A stretch of DNA of 8,375 bases from Ignavibacteriales bacterium (GTDB taxonomy: Bacteria > Bacteroidota > Ignavibacteria > Ignavibacteriales > Ignavibacteriaceae), in NCBI GenBank assembly GCA_020061995.1, contig JAGUXE010000342.1, positions 1 to 8,375 on the forward strand, in the 5' to 3' direction. A program made the position numbers and the translations under genes. The notes beneath the pieces are model-generated. The model was not told where the DNA came from. It saw only the letters and a list, made by a program, of their open reading frames with translations, and made no database searches. Positions 1 to 5,392 of the stretch are shown piece after piece (the stretch's first letter is position 1; every line of letters starts with the position of its first letter).

Positions 1-90
1 AATCATGCCAAATTAAAACTTCGAGATTTTCAAAACCTCATAGTTTTTTTAATAAAAGCCGTTTCAGATTTTTAGACAAGAATTATTCGT
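1..90. other. Short AT-rich non-coding tail downstream of the operon
   Basis: I see no supported gene in these 90 bases. They carry the left arm of the inverted repeat described separately and a T7 run (44-50) that reads as A7 on the minus strand. No convincing promoter or GC-rich hairpin with a T tail is visible on either strand. An ATG sits at 6-4 on the minus strand right at the edge, but only two codons can be read, so it cannot be judged as the start of a next gene. Confidence 0.5.
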
Positions 91-101
91 TTAAAAATCT
101 G
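65..101. repeat. Perfect 10-bp inverted repeat spanning the stop codon of the fusion gene
   Basis: CAGATTTTTA at 65-74 is the exact reverse complement of TAAAAATCTG at 92-101, with 17 bases between the arms. After one mismatch two more pairs are possible (76-77 with 89-90), leaving an 11-base loop. The right arm covers the last codons and part of the TAA stop (93-91) of the minus-strand gene. On the minus strand the hairpin is not followed by a T tract: the next bases are AAACGGCTTTTATT. It is therefore not a textbook intrinsic terminator, but it could be an AT-rich 3'-end structure that stabilises or ends the operon mRNA. Confidence 0.45.
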
Positions 102-3100
102 CGCCAATCGAAAAATAGAATACAGGTTTCGAAAAACTGTGCCCATCATAAGCATAAGCCATATCGAATCGTAATAAGAAATATAAGAAATATAGTCGTG
201 CACCATAACCGGTTCCCATGAGTAAATCTTTAGAAACTACATTTCCGTTTGAATTTCTTTCAAACAATTTAAGTTGGCGGTTATTGCTCCATGCTGTTCC
301 CATATCGACAAAAAGTACTCCGAGTACATCTCTAAATAAAATTGGTAAAGCCCCGGTCAATAAATACCTTATTAATGGGAACCTGAATTCCATATTCATC
401 AAAGAATATTTTGAACCAATCTTTTCACCATAATTAAAACCACGCATTGGAAGTGCAGCAGTTAGAAATGCAAAATCTTGAGGTGTTTCTAATGGTACTT
501 CTCCGGTTGCAAAAGATCTGTTAATCCAATTATCAATACCGCCAAGGAAAAAACGCTGAGGATTTTTCCCGCCTGAATATCCGGCAGAAAATCTAAATGC
601 AAAAGAATAGTCATACCAAAATCTCCAATAACTTCTATAATCACCTAAAACTGAATAGAAACCAAATTTATCTTTTTGAATAAAAGGATTACTGATGAAA
701 TCAAGTCTGTAACGTGATCCGTCAATTGGGGCAGTATAACCAAATATAGTATTATCATGTACAAAGCTAAATGCAGGAATTATATAATTTACTTTCTGAG
801 TTTCTTCATTGGGATTATCAAGATTTTCAGCGGAGACGTTTAAGTAACTCAACCCTGCATCGATTCTATAATAGCGATTCAAAGGATAGCTTGCAGATAA
901 TGATAATCCGTAATTTCTAAATCTGAAAATGTTTAGATATGACCCCCGCTGAAGATATAAAAATCTTGCCGTGTGAAAACCTTCGATTCCATAATTAATT
1001 CTATTTGGAAGATAATAATAGGCTAATCCATAATCGCTATTTTTCAAGTCAATCTGCAGACTCGTTAATCCAATTAACCTATGATTTCCCAGCATATCGC
1101 TAAAAGAAATTACAGTAGTACCTAATAAACCATAAAGTGTATTATAGCCCGCATTGGCATAGACAATATCTGGAGAGAAATTTATTTTATATCTATTTAC
1201 TGCAAAATTACCACTGGTATCTATGTTATTAGTTAAGTTAAAATTATTATTTTTATTACTTGAGGAGTCAATCTTAATAATATCTTTTGAACCAAAAACA
1301 TAATTTCTGAAATCACCTGATGAGGAGTCAGTATAAGCTTTTGAGGTGTCAATTATAGCACCCGTAACAATTTGAAAATTACTTTTCCCAATCTCATCAT
1401 CTGCCTTTACTGTTTCTGTTACTGCTGTATCGGATTCTGTTCTTATTGGCGGATTTTTTAGTTTGGACATGTAAAGTGTTAACTCTAGCGAATCTACTTC
1501 AAGATTAATACTAAATGGATTATTCAACAAAAATATATTGTAGGCTGATTGATACATCGAAGAAAAAGAGAGTTTTTTCCCATCAAGTGAGGTAGAAAGC
1601 TGAGATACACCATTTAATGAATTTGTAATAGGGATGGCGGGTAATTCAACAATCGAAGAGACTGAATCGCTCACTTCAAGTTCAATTCTTTTCTTATAGA
1701 TATTGTTTATTCCGTTCAAATCAGATATAAAAAGAATTGATTTTCCATCAGGGCTAACCACCGGAGAAGATTCATCACTGTACTGATAATCAGTTAATCT
1801 AGTAATAGAATTTGTTTCGATTTCGATATAGTATAGATCATTTTGAGAATAATCATGATTCTGCATTCTGAATGAATTATCAATTTGACCATGTTGAGTA
1901 TATTCTCTTCTATCTGATGAAAAGACAATTTTCTTTCCATCCGGTGACCAAACCGGATCAGAGTCGGTGAAAATATCTTTTGTTAAATTTGTTACGGTTT
2001 TTGTATGAATGTTATAAATATAAATATCACTTTGTGAACTATTGTGTCCTGCAAATGCAAGTTGTTCACCATTAGGAGAAATGCTCACCGAACCGATTCC
2101 ATCAAATTTAAATGGGAGTATTTCTACATCTTCTTCTTTTACATCAATTAAATAGATTACATCGTAACCATTACTTTTTGCCGAAAGTGCTATAAATTTT
2201 CCATCCGGTGACCAACTAAGTCCTGGCGTAAGTATATTCAGTTCTTCAAAATCAGCTGTTCTATTCCCCTTAACCATTCTTTTAACAATTTTACCGTCAA
2301 CAGAATTCATGAGATAAACATCAAAATAAAAATCTCTGTTTGAAATAAATGCAATTTTATCTCCTTGTGGAGAAATGGCCGGACTTGTATTGTAGAATCC
2401 ACCATCCTTTCTATGATCAGTTAGTCTTTTCGCGAATTCATCAGGGTCTTTTCGAGAAGATATATCAGGCCAAAATTCACGCTTTACATCTTTTTTCCAA
2501 CGTTCATTTAATTCTTCTAATGTTAAACCGATTGAGGTCTTCAATCCATCTTCAAGGCTTCCTTTGCTTTTAATATTATTTACAAGTTCGCCAACTTTTT
2601 GTTCTCCATATTTCTTGGCGATATAATTAAACACGGATTGTCCACCTCTATAAGCAAAGTAGTTACTCAGGTTTGGAATATCGGGAAGGTATTCATTAAT
2701 TGCAGCATCTCTAATAAACATATCAGTATTTGTGTCCCACCCAAGAGAAAGATATTCTGCCAAACCTTCATTGAACCATAGCGGTAGTCTGATTGAAATA
2801 TTATTAGAAATGACATTCTGCATTGAACCACCATAAAACATATCATTCATAACTGCGTGGACAAGTTCGTGATGGATAACATGGCGAAACATTTTAAAGT
2901 TTCCGGTGTAAGGCAAAACAACCCGGTTTTTAAATAATTCGGTGAACCCGCCAATACCCTCACTCAAATATTCGTCAGTTACATTTGTCTCCTGAAAATC
3001 GTTTTGCGAGTAGTAAAGGATTAATGATATTCGGTTGTTAATTCTATAATTTAAATTTTTAGAAATAGAAGCCAATGCATCTTCAGCTGCTTTAGTGGCA

Positions 3101-3270
3101 AACTCAGCAATAGTTTTTCCATCTTTGCTGAAATAAATATCAAAATGTTCGGTCTGAATAAAAAACCATTCAAAATTTTTATATTGAACTTTATTTTGTC
3201 CAAACTGAGCAAAAATTTGATACGATAATAAAGAAGATAAAAATAAGACATAAGCAACTTTTCTAATCAT
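91..3270 (-). CDS. Outer-membrane fusion protein: zinc-peptidase-like domain, TolB/PD40 propeller and Omp85-like beta-barrel
   Basis: A complete 1059-residue exported protein. A signal peptide (1-21, probable cleavage A21|Q22 in IFAQF) leads into a peptidase-MA-like gluzincin domain (~30-265). This carries HELVH at 134-138 (H134, H138 zinc ligands, E135 catalytic) and WFNEGLAEY at 165-173, where E168 is the probable third ligand. Six PD40/WD40-like blades follow, marked by SPDGK-type turns near 299, 353, 397, 441, 505 and 561, as in TolB. A Ser/Asn/Asp-rich linker (~605-690) leads to a barrel of ~370 residues (~690-1059) with alternating aromatic strands, an RGF motif (R943-F945, the place of the Omp85 (V/I)RGF loop), FRDVLGVLFVDMGTAW-like late strands and a terminal phenylalanine. 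No POTRA repeats are visible. Expected location: outer membrane with the peptidase and propeller in the periplasm. The start lies 14 bases after rnr and gives the signal peptide directly. Proteins like this are often labelled Tol biopolymer transporter from the propeller alone. Substrate and function are unknown. Confidence 0.87.
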   Translation of the reverse strand: MIRKVAYVLFLSSLLSYQIFAQFGQNKVQYKNFEWFFIQTEHFDIYFSKDGKTIAEFATKAAEDALASISKNLNYRINNRISLILYYSQNDFQETNVTDEYLSEGIGGFTELFKNRVVLPYTGNFKMFRHVIHHELVHAVMNDMFYGGSMQNVISNNISIRLPLWFNEGLAEYLSLGWDTNTDMFIRDAAINEYLPDIPNLSNYFAYRGGQSVFNYIAKKYGEQKVGELVNNIKSKGSLEDGLKTSIGLTLEELNERWKKDVKREFWPDISSRKDPDEFAKRLTDHRKDGGFYNTSPAISPQGDKIAFISNRDFYFDVYLMNSVDGKIVKRMVKGNRTADFEELNILTPGLSWSPDGKFIALSAKSNGYDVIYLIDVKEEDVEILPFKFDGIGSVSISPNGEQLAFAGHNSSQSDIYIYNIHTKTVTNLTKDIFTDSDPVWSPDGKKIVFSSDRREYTQHGQIDNSFRMQNHDYSQNDLYYIEIETNSITRLTDYQYSDESSPVVSPDGKSILFISDLNGINNIYKKRIELEVSDSVSSIVELPAIPITNSLNGVSQLSTSLDGKKLSFSSMYQSAYNIFLLNNPFSINLEVDSLELTLYMSKLKNPPIRTESDTAVTETVKADDEIGKSNFQIVTGAIIDTSKAYTDSSSGDFRNYVFGSKDIIKIDSSSNKNNNFNLTNNIDTSGNFAVNRYKINFSPDIVYANAGYNTLYGLLGTTVISFSDMLGNHRLIGLTSLQIDLKNSDYGLAYYYLPNRINYGIEGFHTARFLYLQRGSYLNIFRFRNYGLSLSASYPLNRYYRIDAGLSYLNVSAENLDNPNEETQKVNYIIPAFSFVHDNTIFGYTAPIDGSRYRLDFISNPFIQKDKFGFYSVLGDYRSYWRFWYDYSFAFRFSAGYSGGKNPQRFFLGGIDNWINRSFATGEVPLETPQDFAFLTAALPMRGFNYGEKIGSKYSLMNMEFRFPLIRYLLTGALPILFRDVLGVLFVDMGTAWSNNRQLKLFERNSNGNVVSKDLLMGTGYGARLYFLYFLLRFDMAYAYDGHSFSKPVFYFSIGADF

Positions 3271-3284
3271 AGTAATTTTCCGGA
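3271..3284 (-). promoter_or_regulatory. 14-base rnr/fusion-gene gap with a weak ribosome-binding site
   Basis: The minus-strand gap ends in GGAAAA (3281-3276), five bases before the ATG at 3270. GGA is a weak Shine-Dalgarno match at a workable distance. The gap is too short to hold a terminator plus a full promoter, so the outer-membrane gene is most likely co-transcribed with rnr, though a promoter inside the 3' end of rnr cannot be excluded. Confidence 0.5.
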
Positions 3285-5390
3285 TTATTCTATTAAAGTA
3301 AAATCTATTTGTGAGCGGTCATAATCAACCCTTACCAACTTCACATTTAATTTATCACCCAAACGAAATGTTCGTTTTGTTTTACGTCCAATTAACGAAT
3401 ATTTTTTTTCATCGAAAACGTAAAAATCTCCCTCCAAATCACGCAAATGAATTAAACCCTCGGCAAGATTTTCAATAATTTTTATAAAGATACCAAAATG
3501 AGTTACACCTGAAATAACTCCTTCAAATTCGTCACCTATATGATTGCGCAAATAACTAATCTGCTTTAATTTGACAGAAAGTCTTTCAGCTTCAACTGCG
3601 TTTCTTTCTGTAAATGAGATATGTTCCGAGGTCTCTTTTAGTAAATCATATGTGTACATTTTTTTCTTATTGTGATTCATATAATGGAACAAGAGTCTAT
3701 GAACAATTAAGTCAGCATATCTTCTTATAGGAGATGTAAAATGTGAGTAGTATGAAAAACCGAGTCCATAATGCCCAATATTATCTGGAGAATAAATCGC
3801 CTTCGCCATAGAACGGATTGCAAGTTCGTTGATGAGTGTTTCTTCAGGTTTTCCTTTAACTTTTTCCATCAAAGCATTAATCTGAATATTTGTCAGCGAA
3901 TCAACTCCGGGCATCGAGTAACCAAGAGATTTCACGAACTTTACAAAGTCTATCATCTTTTCAGGATCAGGGCGATCATGGATACGATAAACAAAGGGGG
4001 GAATCACTCCGTGTTTTTTGGGGAAACCTACTTCCTTTGCAATAATTTGATTTGCCAGAAGCATAAATTCTTCTACTAAATTATTACTCGGTTTTATTTC
4101 CTTTTGATAAATACGTACCGGAATTCCTTCCTCATTTAATTCAAATTTAATTTCTGGTGAAAAGAAATTTATACTTCCTTCTTTCATCCTTTTATTTCTT
4201 AATACCAAAGCGAATTTATGTAGTTGTAATACATCTTTAATTAAATCCCCTTTTCCCGAATCAATAATTTCTTGTACCTCGTCATAAGTAAATCGACGTT
4301 TGCTATTTATAATCGTTTTTGCTATCTGATGATCGACTACTTTTCCGCGCGGAGTAATTTCTACTATCACAGAATAAGTTAATCTATCTTTATTAGGGAC
4401 CAAAGAACAAATATTGTTTGATAATTTTTCCGGCAACATCGGAATTACTTTTCCGACAAGGTAAACGCTGTTTCCGCGTTCTTTAGCTTCTTTGTCAAGA
4501 TTTGAATTCGGAGTTACATAATGTGATACATCGGCAATATGAATACCAACCGAATAATTTCCATTTTCCATTCTTTCAACAGATAATGCATCATCGTAAT
4601 CTTTTGCATCGTCCGGGTCGATTGTCATCACATTTATATTTCTGTAATCAATTCGTTTTTCAATTTCCGATTCCGCTATTAACTCAGAAATCAGGTCAGC
4701 ATCTGTTAAAGTTTTCTCATTAAATTTATAAGGTAGGTTAAATTCTTTTGCAATCGAAACCAGTTCAATCTCGGGAGAGTTCCCTTTCCCCAGAACTTCA
4801 ATAATTTCTCCTTCAGGATTAAGAGCAGGCGTTTCCCAGACTATATTTCCTACAATAACTTTATCACCTTTTTTTGCACCTTTGAGATTGTTCTCAAGAA
4901 CGTAAATTTCTTTATGAATTTCCATAATGTCAGGTTTAACAAAATAGAGCGAACGTATTTTATCAAGAGTTCCGGTGAGTTCATTATATTTCCTTTGAAC
5001 GATTTCGGTAATTTGTCCCTCGAGATTTTTACCTCTTCCTCGGCGTGTTGCAAGGATTGCAACTTCAACTTTATCTCCATTAAAGGCTGTACCAAGGTTG
5101 TTCCCCGAAATATAAATATCATTAAGTCGAGAATTATCCGGACGAACGAAACCAAAACCGCCTCTGGTAATCTCTAGTTTTCCGCTTACAATATTTTCAG
5201 CAGGAAAAGGATTGAGTGTAAATCTTTTTCCTTCTCTGAGTAAAAATCCTTCTTCAAATAAAGAAAATAGAAGCGCCTTAAGCGAACTGTATTCATGTTC
5301 TGATGATATGTCTAGACGTTTAGCAAGATCTCTTGCTTTAATTGCTCGTCCGGGGTGTTTTTTAAAAAATGCGATCAGTTTTTGTTTCAT
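3285..5390 (-). CDS. rnr: Ribonuclease R (RNase II/RNB family 3'-5' exoribonuclease)
   Basis: A complete 701-residue enzyme that degrades structured RNA processively from the 3' end in the cytoplasm, releasing nucleoside 5'-monophosphates (family knowledge). Domains in order: winged-helix/HTH (~1-60), two cold-shock/OB domains (~66-115 and ~137-195), the RNB catalytic domain (~246-580) and a C-terminal S1 domain (~618-701). The catalytic motif IDPDDAKDYDDA is intact; by alignment with RNase II, the metal-binding aspartates are D258, D264, D266 and D267. Y310 corresponds to the RNA-stacking tyrosine, R556 in HFTSPIRRYADL to the active-site arginine, and E602 probably to the conserved glutamate of the AER segment. 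The N-terminal HTH and two OB domains make this RNase R rather than RNase II. It ends directly after S1, without the basic tail of the 813-residue E. coli enzyme, which is normal for many phyla. The ATG overlaps the tamB stop (TAATG), so the start is well fixed and translation is probably coupled. Confidence 0.96.
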   Translation of the reverse strand: MKQKLIAFFKKHPGRAIKARDLAKRLDISSEHEYSSLKALLFSLFEEGFLLREGKRFTLNPFPAENIVSGKLEITRGGFGFVRPDNSRLNDIYISGNNLGTAFNGDKVEVAILATRRGRGKNLEGQITEIVQRKYNELTGTLDKIRSLYFVKPDIMEIHKEIYVLENNLKGAKKGDKVIVGNIVWETPALNPEGEIIEVLGKGNSPEIELVSIAKEFNLPYKFNEKTLTDADLISELIAESEIEKRIDYRNINVMTIDPDDAKDYDDALSVERMENGNYSVGIHIADVSHYVTPNSNLDKEAKERGNSVYLVGKVIPMLPEKLSNNICSLVPNKDRLTYSVIVEITPRGKVVDHQIAKTIINSKRRFTYDEVQEIIDSGKGDLIKDVLQLHKFALVLRNKRMKEGSINFFSPEIKFELNEEGIPVRIYQKEIKPSNNLVEEFMLLANQIIAKEVGFPKKHGVIPPFVYRIHDRPDPEKMIDFVKFVKSLGYSMPGVDSLTNIQINALMEKVKGKPEETLINELAIRSMAKAIYSPDNIGHYGLGFSYYSHFTSPIRRYADLIVHRLLFHYMNHNKKKMYTYDLLKETSEHISFTERNAVEAERLSVKLKQISYLRNHIGDEFEGVISGVTHFGIFIKIIENLAEGLIHLRDLEGDFYVFDEKKYSLIGRKTKRTFRLGDKLNVKLVRVDYDRSQIDFTLIE

Positions 5391-5392
5391 TA
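5388..5392 (-). promoter_or_regulatory. Overlapping stop/start (TAATG) joining tamB and rnr
   Basis: On the minus strand the TAA stop of the tamB-like gene (5392-5390) shares its last A with the ATG of rnr (5390-5388). No strong Shine-Dalgarno sequence precedes it; the nearest purine run is a short GAG about 5 bases upstream, inside the last tamB codons. This arrangement usually means that ribosomes ending the first gene restart on the second. No separate promoter for rnr is obvious here. Confidence 0.75.

Noticed and set aside
4..6. Minus-strand ATG at the left edge as the start of a fourth gene
   Set aside because: Only two codons remain in the window and no clear ribosome-binding site precedes it.
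32..50. AAAAC-loop-GTTTT hairpin followed by Ts on the plus strand, as an intrinsic terminator
   Set aside because: The stem is only 5 bp with one G-C pair, and it is oriented for a plus-strand transcript for which no gene is visible.
218..433. Plus-strand open frame of 71 codons opposite the barrel end of the fusion gene
   Set aside because: It is antisense to the conserved Omp85-like C-terminal strands and has no domain or start signal of its own.
3771..4079. Plus-strand open frame of 102 codons opposite rnr
   Set aside because: It lies antisense to the conserved RNB domain, has no recognisable domain or clear ribosome-binding site, and is rich in Cys/His/Arg as expected from a reversed coding frame.
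4850..5155. Minus-strand open frame of 101 codons in another frame of rnr
   Set aside because: It overlaps the well-supported cold-shock domains of RNase R in a shifted frame and its product resembles nothing I recognise.
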